From contig DATHWB010000244.1 of NCBI GenBank assembly GCA_035460965.1, positions 1 through 11,296 of the forward strand: a stretch of DNA of 11,296 bases, written 5' to 3'. The translations under genes and the position numbers were made by a program. The stretch is from DATHWB01 sp035460965. Lineage in GTDB: Bacteria; Actinomycetota; Acidimicrobiia; Spongiisociales; ZC4RG35. The notes under the pieces were generated by a model. The model had not been told where the DNA came from and ran no database searches. It was given only the letters and a program-made list of their open reading frames with translations. This document shows positions 1 to 7,054 of this stretch, piece after piece. The number at the start of each line of letters is the position of its first letter. Positions within the stretch are counted from its first letter, which is position 1.

Positions 1-851
1 ATCCTCACCCCGGTGATCCGCTGGAAGGCCTCGACGAGTTCCAGCACCGTGGTCCCTTCCCCGGTTCCGAGATTCCACACATGGAGCCCAGGCTCGGTAC
101 GGAGGAACTCGAGGGCGGCGAGGTGGCCACGGGCGAGGTCCGTGACGTGGATGTAGTCCCGGATGCACGTGCCGTCCCGGGTGTCGTAGTCGGCACCGAA
201 CACCCGCAGCTTCGGGAGTCGCTCCACGGCCACCTGGGTGATCACGGGCATCAGGTTGTTGGGGATGCCGGCCGGGTACTCTCCGATAAGGCCGCTGGCA
301 TGCGCACCGATCGGATTGAAGTAGCGGAGTGCCCCCAGACGCAGTTCGGGGTTCGCCGCCGCGAGATCTTCGAGGATGTGTTCCACCATCAGCTTCGAGC
401 GCCCGTAGGGGTTCGCCGGCAGGTGCCGTTCGGCCGTCTCGGGGAGCGGCACGCTGGCCGGATCACCGTAGACCGTGGCGGACGAACTGAAGACGAACGT
501 GCCGACAGCGTGGCGGAGCATCGCTCGCAGCAGTCGCACCGTCCCCGACACGTTCACGTCGTAGTAGTCGAGGGGCCGCTGGACGGATTCACCCACCGCC
601 TTGAGGCCGGCGAAATGGACCACCGCATCGATGCGGCCGCCATCGAACACGTCGTCGAGGGTGGCGTCGTCGCGCACGTCGCCGACCACGAGCGGCACCC
701 GGTATCCGGTGATGCGCTCGACGCGGTCCATCACCGACCGCTTGGCATTGGCGAGAGAGTCGAGCACCACCGGCTCGTGCCCGTCCTGCACCAGCTCGAC
801 CACCGTGTGACTGCCGATGAAGCCGGCTCCGCCGGTGACGAGGACCCTCAC
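1..851 (-). CDS. galE: UDP-glucose 4-epimerase GalE (3' end beyond window)
   Basis: Interconverts UDP-glucose and UDP-galactose in the cytoplasm, using tightly bound NAD+ (Leloir pathway and supply of galactosyl units for envelope sugars). About 283 residues are present. The N-terminal Rossmann motif TGGAGFIGSH lies at residues 6-15, an NAD-ribose-binding Asp at 31, the catalytic serine in SSSATVYG (Ser124), and the Tyr-x-x-x-Lys pair in NPYGRSK (Tyr149, Lys153). These numbers match the E. coli enzyme. The substrate-side motifs RYFNPIGAH and DGTCIRDYIHV follow. E. coli GalE has 338 residues, so about 50 C-terminal residues lie outside the window. The start is GTG, chosen because the Rossmann fold begins at once and because TACACT sits 7 nt upstream. 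The HIT gene lies 40 nt upstream on the same strand, so co-transcription is also possible. The family assignment is very secure. Confidence 0.96.
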   Translation of the reverse strand, partial: MRVLVTGGAGFIGSHTVVELVQDGHEPVVLDSLANAKRSVMDRVERITGYRVPLVVGDVRDDATLDDVFDGGRIDAVVHFAGLKAVGESVQRPLDYYDVNVSGTVRLLRAMLRHAVGTFVFSSSATVYGDPASVPLPETAERHLPANPYGRSKLMVEHILEDLAAANPELRLGALRYFNPIGAHASGLIGEYPAGIPNNLMPVITQVAVERLPKLRVFGADYDTRDGTCIRDYIHVTDLARGHLAALEFLRTEPGLHVWNLGTGEGTTVLELVEAFQRITGVR

Positions 852-858
852 CGGGGCG

Positions 859-864
859 AGTGTA
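859..864 (-). promoter_or_regulatory. -10 hexamer TACACT of galE, leaderless type
   Basis: TACACT (TANNNT form) ends 7 nt before the galE GTG. No convincing Shine-Dalgarno sequence lies between them. This spacing would put the transcript start at or next to the start codon. No clear -35 box is visible. The same arrangement recurs at six other genes in the window, which is the main support. Confidence 0.5.
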
Positions 865-867
865 TCC

Positions 868-891
868 CCGGGCGACCAGACGGCTGCCCGG
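868..891 (-). repeat. Short inverted repeat between HIT gene and galE
   Basis: CCGGGC and GCCCGG arms (868-873 and 886-891) flank a 12-nt loop directly after the stop codon of the HIT gene. No T-run follows. It could be a weak transcription pause or simply GC-rich chance pairing. Confidence 0.25.
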
Positions 892-1311
892 TCACTCGAT
901 GCCGGTTTCGTGGCCGGCGGACTCCAAGGCGGCGACCATTCGGGCGGCGGCCGCCTCGAGATCCTCGCGCGTCGCTGCGGAAGCGCCTGCGAAGTCGAGG
1001 TCGCGGACGCCCCATATCGGAACCAGGTGAAGGTGGAGGTGCGGAACTTCGAGGCCGGCGATCATCAGGCCCACCTTCTCGGGCTGCCAGACGGATTGGA
1101 TGGCGAGGCCGATGGTCGTGGCGACCTCCATCAGATGGCTCCGGAGCTCGGACGGGCAGTCCAGCCAGTGGTCGACTTCCTGCCGCGGCACCACCAGCGT
1201 GTGTCCGGTGCGGAGCGGTTCGATGCTGAGGAAGGCGACGGATCGGTCGTCCTTCCAGACGAACGTGGCGGGGAGGTCCCCTTCGATGATGCGTGTGAAG
1301 ACGGTGGGCAT
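892..1311 (-). CDS. HIT-family nucleotide-binding hydrolase
   Basis: 139-residue histidine-triad protein, a cytoplasmic enzyme family acting on nucleoside phosphoramidates and related nucleotides. The exact substrate cannot be read from sequence. The HIT motif H-x-H-x-H is at residues 91-95 (PHLHLHLVP), and the N-terminal FTRIIEGDLPATFVWKDDR and GHTLVVPR (residues 36-43) are typical of the family. The length is normal. The reading frame stays open upstream to about 1581, but that would overlap the divergent esterase. The ATG at 1311 gives a standard HIT N-terminus and has TAGGGT 8 nt upstream. It is followed on the same strand by galE after 40 nt. Divergent from the esterase gene at 1352, with only 40 nt between the start codons. 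Confidence 0.93.
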   Translation of the reverse strand: MPTVFTRIIEGDLPATFVWKDDRSVAFLSIEPLRTGHTLVVPRQEVDHWLDCPSELRSHLMEVATTIGLAIQSVWQPEKVGLMIAGLEVPHLHLHLVPIWGVRDLDFAGASAATREDLEAAAARMVAALESAGHETGIE

Positions 1312-1319
1312 GTCCGGGA

Positions 1320-1325
1320 ACCCTA
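1320..1325 (-). promoter_or_regulatory. -10 hexamer TAGGGT of HIT gene, leaderless type
   Basis: TAGGGT on the minus strand ends 8 nt before the HIT ATG. An AGGG inside it could be read as a Shine-Dalgarno, but it is rather far from the start. The divergent -10 of the esterase gene begins only 14 nt away. Confidence 0.45.
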
Positions 1326-1339
1326 CCGGGCGGCGGCCG

Positions 1340-1345
1340 TAGGAT
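1340..1345 (+). promoter_or_regulatory. -10 hexamer TAGGAT of esterase 1, leaderless type
   Basis: TAGGAT ends 6 nt before the GTG at 1352. The AGGA inside it could also serve as a Shine-Dalgarno sequence, so this site is ambiguous between a leaderless -10 and a ribosome binding site. A -35 element would fall on the HIT gene's own -10. Confidence 0.4.
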
Positions 1346-1351
1346 CCGGCG

Positions 1352-2347
1352 GTGGGCTTCGAGCGACATCGTGTGACCTGGTGGGGCCGGGCAGACGAGG
1401 TGACCCTGATCACCTTCATGCCTCGGTTCCCGCATCGGCTCCCGTTGTCCGGGAACGGCCGGGGGTGGTTCGTCGACCTCCATCTGCCGGCAGATGCCCG
1501 GATCGAGTACCGCCTGGAGGTGCGGAGGGGCGACGTCACCGAGACGACGCTCGACCCCGCCAACGACCGAGTCGCCAGCAATCCGTACGGTCACAACTCG
1601 GTCCTCTCCGGGTCCGAGTATCCGTCTCCTACTCCCGGTCCGTCCATCGAGTGGAGATCGAGGGAGTTCCGTGTGCCGAGTGTCGCCTTCGGTGGACGCC
1701 GTCACCATCGGCTCCTGTCGCCCTCGGATGTCGGAGACCAGGAACCCCTCCCGCTGGTCATGCTCCACGACGGTTCCGATCATCTGGTCCATGGGGCGAT
1801 CGCGCCCCGGCTCGGCGCCGCCATACGGTCCGGGGCGCTCCCACCCTTGCGGGTGGCGCTCCTCGATCCCCGTCGGCGTCACGACGAGTACACCGGCGAT
1901 CCCCATCACGCCGCGCACGTGGCGTTGGAGGTCCTTCCTCACGTCGCCAAGCGAGTGGCGGTGGACGATCGGCGGGTTCTGGGCGGTTCCAGCCTGGGTG
2001 CCGTGGCCGCATGGCACGCCGCCCACAGCCATCCGGGCATCTTCACGGGGCTGATCCTGCAGAGCGGGACGTTCGCGTTCACACGCCATCCCGAGGTGTC
2101 ACCAGACATGGCTCGACCGATCGGAGCGTTCCTCGAGGCGGCGGTCGCCGCCCCCAGGGCCGAATGCCTCGCGATCGCCCAGACCTGCGGGCGCTTCGAA
2201 AGCCTGGTCGACTGGAACAGGAGGGCGGCGGCAGTGCTGAGCGGTGCCGCCGACCTGCATCGATACGAGGAGCGGTGGACCGGTCACGACTGGGGTGCAT
2301 GGGGGGACATGCTGCCGGCGGCACTGGCGTTCGCGCTTCGGGAGTGA
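1352..2347 (+). CDS. Enterochelin-esterase-like alpha/beta hydrolase
   Basis: 331-residue esterase with the two-part layout of the Fes/IroE group. Residues about 8-90 form a beta-rich, CBM48/E-set-like region (LITFMPRFPHRL, WFVDLHLPADARIEYRLEV). A catalytic alpha/beta-hydrolase domain follows (PLVMLHDGSD at 134-143). The nucleophile elbow is GSSLGA with Ser214, and the likely catalytic His is His312 in GHDWGAW. There is no signal peptide or membrane segment, so it is probably cytoplasmic. Members of this fold cleave esters of varied compounds, and no siderophore genes are nearby, so the name gives fold rather than substrate. The GTG start is supported by the upstream TAGGAT. It heads a same-strand block with an ATP-grasp ligase, a second esterase and an amylosucrase, which suggests a shared pathway. 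Confidence 0.85.
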   Translation: MGFERHRVTWWGRADEVTLITFMPRFPHRLPLSGNGRGWFVDLHLPADARIEYRLEVRRGDVTETTLDPANDRVASNPYGHNSVLSGSEYPSPTPGPSIEWRSREFRVPSVAFGGRRHHRLLSPSDVGDQEPLPLVMLHDGSDHLVHGAIAPRLGAAIRSGALPPLRVALLDPRRRHDEYTGDPHHAAHVALEVLPHVAKRVAVDDRRVLGGSSLGAVAAWHAAHSHPGIFTGLILQSGTFAFTRHPEVSPDMARPIGAFLEAAVAAPRAECLAIAQTCGRFESLVDWNRRAAAVLSGAADLHRYEERWTGHDWGAWGDMLPAALAFALRE

Positions 2348-2356
2348 TCCGACCAT

Positions 2357-2374
2357 CCGCCGAACCATCGGCGG
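2357..2374 (+). terminator. Hairpin after esterase 1, possible terminator or operator
   Basis: Perfect 7-bp GC-rich stem (CCGCCGA / TCGGCGG) with loop ACCA, 9 nt after the esterase stop and followed by only three Ts. It could be a weak intrinsic terminator. It also lies just upstream of the -10 of the ATP-grasp gene, across the spacer or -35 region, so it could equally be an operator. The sequence alone does not decide. Confidence 0.35.
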
Positions 2375-2376
2375 TT

Positions 2377-2382
2377 TAGGCT
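2377..2382 (+). promoter_or_regulatory. -10 hexamer TAGGCT of ATP-grasp gene, leaderless type
   Basis: TAGGCT ends 7 nt before the ATG at 2390. The intervening bases are CCCGCCG, which has no Shine-Dalgarno character. This suggests a separate leaderless transcript for the ligase and following genes. Confidence 0.5.
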
Positions 2383-2389
2383 CCCGCCG

Positions 2390-3634
2390 ATGGCAGTGCG
2401 GCGAATCGGGCTCTCGTTGGGGGCGGACCTGTGCTGGCCCATCTTCTACGAGGACATCCTCGCCGAACTCGCCCCGGTGGTCCGCATCGGAGGTGAGGAC
2501 ATCTCGTTCGAGGTCGAACGGGTGACGATCGAGCCCTTCGACCTCGCTCAGCCGGTTCACTACGACGTGCTGCTCGACCGGCTCACTCCCTGGTATCACA
2601 CGAGTCGGGAGTGGATCAAGAAGGCGGTCGTCCAGAACGACCTGTACGTGCTGAACAACCCGTTCACCCTGCAGGCCATGGAGAAGCACACGTCGTACGC
2701 GGCGATGATCCGCCTGGGTCTCCCGGTGCCTCGCACGGTCCTGTTGCCGCCCAAGGACTACGTGCCGCAACCCGACCTCCAGATGACGCTCTCCAGCTAC
2801 GCGCGGATGTTCGACCTGGCGGAGGTGGGCGAGAGCATCGGATACCCGGCGTTCCTCAAGCCTTACGACGGCGGGGCGTGGCGCGGCGTCAGCAGGGTGG
2901 CCGATGCCGATGCCCTCCGGCTGGCCTACGACTCGTCGGGCACGGAGATCATGCACCTCCAGGAGGCGATCGAGCCGTTCGATCTGTTCGTGCGTGTGCT
3001 GGCGGTCGGGCCGCAGGTCAATGTGATCCGATACGACCCGGACGCTGCGCTTCACGATCGATACAAGGTCGACTTCGGTTTCGTCGACGACGACGAGCTG
3101 TCGCTGCTCGAGGACATGGCGATGACGATCAACACGTTCTTCGGCTGGGACTTCAACTCGTGTGAGGCTCTCCGTCGGAACGGCGTGTTCCACCCGATCG
3201 ACTTCGCCAACGCCAACCCGGACTCCCAGGTCACGAGCCTGCACTTCCACATCCCGTGGTTGGTCAAGGCCAAGATCCGATGGTCGCTGTACTGCGCCGC
3301 CACCCGGCGTCGGATGCGACACCATGTCGACTGGACCCCGTACTTCCTCGTCGCCGACACGGACATGCCGTACCGGGAGAAGCTGCGTTCCTATGCCGCC
3401 ATAGCTGAGGAGCGATACGAGACCCAGCGCTTCCAGGATTTCTGCTCACGCCACCTGGCAGACCTGGACGAGATCACCCTCGCCTACTTCGCCACGGACC
3501 GGGCCAAGGAAGCGGTTCGGCGCAAGGTCGCCGTGCTGTTCCCCGCGCACGAGGTCGAGCGCTTCACAGAGCACTTCTGGGGCCTGATCCAATTCTGGCG
3601 GAAGACCGAGGGCGAACGGCTGGGGCACCCGTGA
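2390..3634 (+). CDS. RimK-like ATP-grasp ligase, substrate unknown
   Basis: 414-residue cytoplasmic ligase of the ATP-grasp fold, which joins a carboxylate (through an acyl-phosphate) to an amine or other nucleophile with ATP. The N-terminal pre-ATP-grasp domain spans about 1-90. The ATP-grasp core then shows NNPFTLQAMEKHTSYAAM (89-106, Lys99), FLKPYDGGAWRGVS (155-168, Lys157 and the flexible glycine loop), HLQEAIEPFD (189-198, adenine-contact region), Arg202, and the metal-binding end FHPIDFANANPD (267-278, Asp271, Asn274/Asn276). Residues about 310-414 form a helical C-terminal extension rich in charged residues that I do not recognise. The ATG is supported by TAGGCT 7 nt upstream. The stop overlaps the next esterase start (GTGA), so the two are translationally coupled and very probably act together. 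The substrates cannot be named. Confidence 0.82.
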   Translation: MAVRRIGLSLGADLCWPIFYEDILAELAPVVRIGGEDISFEVERVTIEPFDLAQPVHYDVLLDRLTPWYHTSREWIKKAVVQNDLYVLNNPFTLQAMEKHTSYAAMIRLGLPVPRTVLLPPKDYVPQPDLQMTLSSYARMFDLAEVGESIGYPAFLKPYDGGAWRGVSRVADADALRLAYDSSGTEIMHLQEAIEPFDLFVRVLAVGPQVNVIRYDPDAALHDRYKVDFGFVDDDELSLLEDMAMTINTFFGWDFNSCEALRRNGVFHPIDFANANPDSQVTSLHFHIPWLVKAKIRWSLYCAATRRRMRHHVDWTPYFLVADTDMPYREKLRSYAAIAEERYETQRFQDFCSRHLADLDEITLAYFATDRAKEAVRRKVAVLFPAHEVERFTEHFWGLIQFWRKTEGERLGHP

Positions 3635-4347
3635 GCGTCGTCGAACGCTGGCATTCGTCACATCTCGAACGTGACATCACCCTGATCCGCTGGGGGGAGA
3701 TCGGTCGACCGGTCCTGGTGTTCCCGACCGCCGGCGGAGACGCCGGGGAGATCGAGCGGTTCGGGCTGGTGGATGCGCTGGGTCCGCTCATGCGGGACGG
3801 TCGGATCAAGGTCTACTCGGTCGACTCGGTGGCGGGCCGGTCGTGGATGGAAGGGTCCGATCCGCGCCACTCCGCCTGGCTGCAGAACCGATTCGACGGT
3901 GCCATACGCCACGAGGTCGTGCCCGCCATCCACGCCGACACCGGTGACATCCCGATCATCGCCGCCGGCGCGTCGATCGGGGCGTTCAACGCGGTCGCAT
4001 CCCTCTGCCGTCACCCCGACGTCTTCGGGTCCGCGGTCGGCCTCAGCGGCACCTACGACCTCGAGCCGTGGCTCCAGGGACACAGGTCGGACGACTTCTA
4101 CTTCAGCTCACCCCTGCACTACCTCCCGGATCTGGAAGGCCCGCAGCTCGACCTCCTGAGAACCCGCTTCGTGCTCCTCGCAACCGGCACCGGCGACCAC
4201 GAGAACCCGGCCGAGTCGTGGCGGGTGGCGGACACGTTGGGCGGGCGCGGCATTCCCAATCGGGTCGACAACTGGCCGGGCTGGGCGCACGACTGGCCCA
4301 CCTGGCGAGCGATGCTGCCCACCTACCTCCACGAGTTGACCGCCTGA
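3631..4347 (+). CDS. Esterase-family alpha/beta hydrolase coupled to ATP-grasp gene
   Basis: 238-residue compact serine hydrolase of the esterase-D/antigen-85-like group. The central strand PVLVFPTAGGDAGE (27-40) leads to an oxyanion region. The nucleophile elbow GASIGAFNA contains Ser115, and the likely catalytic His is His220 in GWAHDWPTW. GTGDHENP (186-193) is a candidate for the acidic residue. No signal peptide or membrane segment is visible, unlike the secreted members of this group. The GTG start overlaps the ATP-grasp stop by 4 nt (GTGA), which implies tight co-expression. The His motif (HDW) and the nucleophile elbow resemble those of the esterase at 1352-2347, but that protein has an extra N-terminal domain. 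The two are related folds, not recent copies. The substrate is unknown and may be made or used by the ligase. Confidence 0.82.
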   Translation: MSVVERWHSSHLERDITLIRWGEIGRPVLVFPTAGGDAGEIERFGLVDALGPLMRDGRIKVYSVDSVAGRSWMEGSDPRHSAWLQNRFDGAIRHEVVPAIHADTGDIPIIAAGASIGAFNAVASLCRHPDVFGSAVGLSGTYDLEPWLQGHRSDDFYFSSPLHYLPDLEGPQLDLLRTRFVLLATGTGDHENPAESWRVADTLGGRGIPNRVDNWPGWAHDWPTWRAMLPTYLHELTA

Positions 4348-4380
4348 ACCCGGCCGATGAGGCACGGAGTGGCCGGCGGC

Positions 4381-4386
4381 TAGATT
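4381..4386 (+). promoter_or_regulatory. -10 hexamer TAGATT of amylosucrase gene, leaderless type
   Basis: TAGATT ends 8 nt before the GTG at 4395, and no Shine-Dalgarno is present. A TTGACC lies at 4336-4341, but the 39-nt gap is too long for it to be the -35 partner. The TAG also closes a competing short frame that starts at a GTG in the 47-nt gap. Confidence 0.5.
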
Positions 4387-4394
4387 CCTCGCTC

Positions 4395-6323
4395 GTGGCA
4401 GACTGGATTCGAGAGGACCTCCCGAGGGCGCTGGCGCTCCTCCGTGCCCCGGCGCTTGCTCCGTTCGCCAAGCCGACCCTGGCCGACGACTTCTGGGACC
4501 GGTTCAGCGCAGAGTTCGAGACGATATTCAGGAACTTCCACCGCCTGTATGGCTGGCGATGGGATTTCGCCCTTCAGTTGCAGCGATTCACCGAGGCGAT
4601 GGCCACCACGGCCGCCACCCGCCGCAAGCGACACCGCCGCCGGATCGACGCCACCCCCCGAGCGTGGCTGGAGGATCCCGTGACCGTCTGGGGTCAGGCT
4701 TACGTCGACCGCCTGGTCGGTCGTTTCGACCGCCTCCCCGACGCCGTCGAGCACCTTCACCGACTCGGTGTGACGCACCTCCACCTGATGCCGCCCTACC
4801 TCTCCCCCACGCCGGGTGACGGGGGCTACGCGGTCAGCGACTACCGGCGAACGAATCCGGAACTGGGTGCGATGTCGGACCTGGCCGGGGCGATCGATCG
4901 ACTGGCGGAGGCCGGGGTCGGTGTCGTGCTCGACGTCGTCCTCAACCACACGGCTGACGACCACCCGTGGGCGAGAGCAGCCGCGGAGGGAGACCCGCGC
5001 TACCGGGCGTTCTATCACATCTTCGACGATCGAACGGTGCCCGACCGGTTCGCGCCCCACCTTCGCGCCGTGTTCCCGCAGCGCCCGGGCGACGCGTTCA
5101 CGTGGCACGAGCGGGTCGACTCGTGGGTTTGGACGACGTTCCATGAATACCAGTGGGATCTCGACTACCGGAACCCCGACGTGCTCACGTCGATGGTCGG
5201 CGAGATCGGGTTCCTCGCCAATCTCGGAGTGACCGCGCTCAGGCTCGATGCGACACCATTCCTCTGGAAGGAAGAGGGCACGAGCTGCGAGAACCTGCCC
5301 GAGGCCCACGTGATCGTCGAGCTGATCAACTCGTTCGTGCACGTCGCCGCTCCCGGCCTGGAGTTGCTGAGCGAGGCGATCGTGCACCCGGACGATGTCA
5401 CACGATTCGTCCGGCCGGAGGAATGCCGTCTCGGCTACAACCCGCTGACGATGTCGCTGCTGTGGGAGGCCCTCGCAACTCGGGACACGACGCTGCTCGG
5501 GGACGGTCTGCGGAACCGGACGGCCCTACCTCCGGGCTGTCGCTGGCTGACCTACCTGCGCTGTCACGACGACATCGGATGGGGGTTCGCCGACGAGGAC
5601 GCTCGCGCCGGCGGCATCGACCCCGCCGCCCATCGCAGTTTCCTGAACGACTTCTACTCGGGCGACTTTCCCGGCAGCTTCGCGGCCGGCAGCAGATTCC
5701 AGACCGATCCGATCTCCGGCGACGAGCGTATGTCCGGAACGCTGGCGGCGCTCGCCGGCCTCCAGTCGGCGATCGAGTCGGCCGATCCGGAGGGAATAGA
5801 CCTGGCAGTGCGCCGCATCGTGGCGCTGTTCACCGTGATGTTCACGGCGGTCGGGATACCCCTCGTCTACCTGGGCGACGAGATCGGCCAGTTGAACGAC
5901 ACCGAGTACCTGTCGAACCGGGAGCTGGCCGGAGACAACCGCTGGATGCACCGTCCCCGTTTCGACTGGAGGGCCCTCGCCCGCGCGCTGGACGGCGAGG
6001 GACCGGAAGCACGGATCCTCGCTGCCGTGACGCATCTGGTCCGGCGCCGGTCCGCATCCCCCGCATTCCGCTCTGAGACCCCCACCGTGGTCGAATCGGG
6101 CGCCAGCGGGGTGATCGCCTACAGCCGCCGTTCCGGTGGGCGAACCGTGACGGTCGCGGTCAACCTCTCCGATCGGCCCGCCACCACCACGATCGAGGCC
6201 GGCGGTGTGGAGTGGAACGGGGTGGTCGACCCTCCCGGACCCGTACGCCTCGAACCGTACGGGGTACGGGTGTGGGAGGAGACGGACGACCACGTCGTGT
6301 TCGTGCCCGGTCAGGTCGGCTGA
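4395..6323 (+). CDS. Amylosucrase-type GH13 glucosyltransferase
   Basis: 642 residues, matching amylosucrases (about 630-650). These enzymes transfer glucose from sucrose to alpha-1,4-glucan and release fructose, or hydrolyse or isomerise sucrose. The helical N-terminal domain (1-90) is followed by the (beta/alpha)8 barrel. DGGYAVSDY (Asp142) equals Asp144 of the Neisseria enzyme. LNHTADDH carries His185, RLDATPFLWK the nucleophile Asp285, SEAIV the acid/base Glu327, and RCHDDIGW His391/Asp392. DNRWMHRP (Arg516) supplies the arginine that pairs with Asp142 to hold sucrose. GTSCEN, LNDFYSGDFPGSFA and the C-terminal beta domain agree. The frame is open back to 4068, but that part is a shadow of the esterase gene. 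The GTG at 4395 begins the conserved protein and has TAGATT upstream. Sucrose specificity is inferred. A related GH13 activity such as sucrose hydrolase remains possible. Confidence 0.92.
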   Translation: MADWIREDLPRALALLRAPALAPFAKPTLADDFWDRFSAEFETIFRNFHRLYGWRWDFALQLQRFTEAMATTAATRRKRHRRRIDATPRAWLEDPVTVWGQAYVDRLVGRFDRLPDAVEHLHRLGVTHLHLMPPYLSPTPGDGGYAVSDYRRTNPELGAMSDLAGAIDRLAEAGVGVVLDVVLNHTADDHPWARAAAEGDPRYRAFYHIFDDRTVPDRFAPHLRAVFPQRPGDAFTWHERVDSWVWTTFHEYQWDLDYRNPDVLTSMVGEIGFLANLGVTALRLDATPFLWKEEGTSCENLPEAHVIVELINSFVHVAAPGLELLSEAIVHPDDVTRFVRPEECRLGYNPLTMSLLWEALATRDTTLLGDGLRNRTALPPGCRWLTYLRCHDDIGWGFADEDARAGGIDPAAHRSFLNDFYSGDFPGSFAAGSRFQTDPISGDERMSGTLAALAGLQSAIESADPEGIDLAVRRIVALFTVMFTAVGIPLVYLGDEIGQLNDTEYLSNRELAGDNRWMHRPRFDWRALARALDGEGPEARILAAVTHLVRRRSASPAFRSETPTVVESGASGVIAYSRRSGGRTVTVAVNLSDRPATTTIEAGGVEWNGVVDPPGPVRLEPYGVRVWEETDDHVVFVPGQVG

Positions 6324-6327
6324 GGTG

Positions 6328-7023
6328 TCAGAGCGCCAGTCGGAGCTGCGGGTCGGGCCGGACGTAGCGGGGTAGACCCGTCCACGGCAGGGCGTCCATG
6401 AACGCCCAGCTGCGGCGGTGGATCGACGACGGCCCGTAGGCCTGGAGCGACGCCTTGTGGAGCGGACACGGGTATCCCTTGTTCGCCTCGAAGTTGTACA
6501 TGGGAAAGGACTCCGACGCGGCCCGCAGGATTCTGTCCCGCGTCACCTTCGCCATGATCGACGCCGCCGCGATCGAGAGTGACGAGCGATCGCCCCGCAC
6601 GATCGGAGTCGTCCGGCCGCCGCCCACGAAGTCCCAGTTTCCGTCGACGAGGACCCGGTCCGGCTCGACAGCCAACTGGTCGAGCGCCCGGCGTGCCGCA
6701 AGCCGCTGGGCCGCGGACATCCCGAGCTCGTCGCACTCGACCTGGCTTGCGTGTCCCACCGACCAGGCGACGGCCCACTCCGCGATCCTGCCCGACATCG
6801 CTTCCCGCTCACTCTCGGTGAGCAGCTTCGAATCCCGGATCTTGTAGATCCTGCGATCGGTGGGGACGACCACCGCCCCGACGGTCAACGGACCGGCCCA
6901 CGCCCCCCGACCCACTTCGTCCATGCCCACGACGATTCGTCCCGCGTCCCAATGGATGCGCTCGACCTCGAGGCCGGGCGCCGAGCGCCGCAACGCCGGA
7001 CGTAGACGAGGGATCGACTCCAC
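6328..7023 (-). CDS. rnhB: Ribonuclease HII
   Basis: 231-residue cytoplasmic endonuclease that cuts the RNA strand of RNA-DNA hybrids and initiates removal of single ribonucleotides from DNA. The metal-binding residues are Asp35 and Glu36 in MDEVGRG, Asp127 in LVDGNWDF, and Asp145 in GDRSS. Their spacing (92 and 110 residues from the first Asp) is identical to E. coli RNase HII. DSKLLTESERE and SIAAASIMAKVTRD are also diagnostic. About 20 extra residues precede the catalytic core compared with E. coli. The GTG start is favoured by TACTCT 7 nt upstream. It lies 31 nt after yqgE on the same strand and converges with the amylosucrase gene, with only 4 nt between the two stop codons. Confidence 0.97.
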   Translation of the reverse strand: MESIPRLRPALRRSAPGLEVERIHWDAGRIVVGMDEVGRGAWAGPLTVGAVVVPTDRRIYKIRDSKLLTESEREAMSGRIAEWAVAWSVGHASQVECDELGMSAAQRLAARRALDQLAVEPDRVLVDGNWDFVGGGRTTPIVRGDRSSLSIAAASIMAKVTRDRILRAASESFPMYNFEANKGYPCPLHKASLQAYGPSSIHRRSWAFMDALPWTGLPRYVRPDPQLRLAL

Positions 7024-7030
7024 GTCCTCG

Positions 7031-7036
7031 AGAGTA
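7031..7036 (-). promoter_or_regulatory. -10 hexamer TACTCT of rnhB, leaderless type
   Basis: TACTCT ends 7 nt before the rnhB GTG inside the 31-nt gap after yqgE. This suggests that rnhB has its own leaderless start in addition to read-through from the operon upstream. The intervening CGAGGAC has a weak GAGGA that could act as a ribosome site on a read-through message. Confidence 0.5.
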
Positions 7037-7054
7037 GAGGGCTCGTCGGGAGGA

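Noticed and set aside
1312..1581. Longer N-terminus of the HIT protein
   Set aside because: It would overlap the divergent esterase gene, and the HIT family normally begins at about the ATG at 1311.
1352..2347. Siderophore esterase in an iron-uptake locus
   Set aside because: The fold matches Fes-like enzymes, but no siderophore synthesis, transporter or iron-box element is nearby.
81..2379. Long plus-strand frames opposite galE and HIT (81-1229 and 817-2379)
   Set aside because: They are rich in Arg, Gly and Pro and match no family, and lie on the reverse of two clear genes. They are high-GC shadow frames.
2099..3325. 408-codon minus-strand frame across esterase 1 and the ATP-grasp gene
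   Set aside because: The opposite strand holds recognisable ATP-grasp and esterase motifs. The translation here is Arg/His/Val-rich with no motif.
4068..4394. Extended N-terminus of the amylosucrase frame
   Set aside because: This part lies inside the second esterase gene, is Pro/Arg-rich, and is not part of the family. The GTG at 4395 starts the conserved protein.
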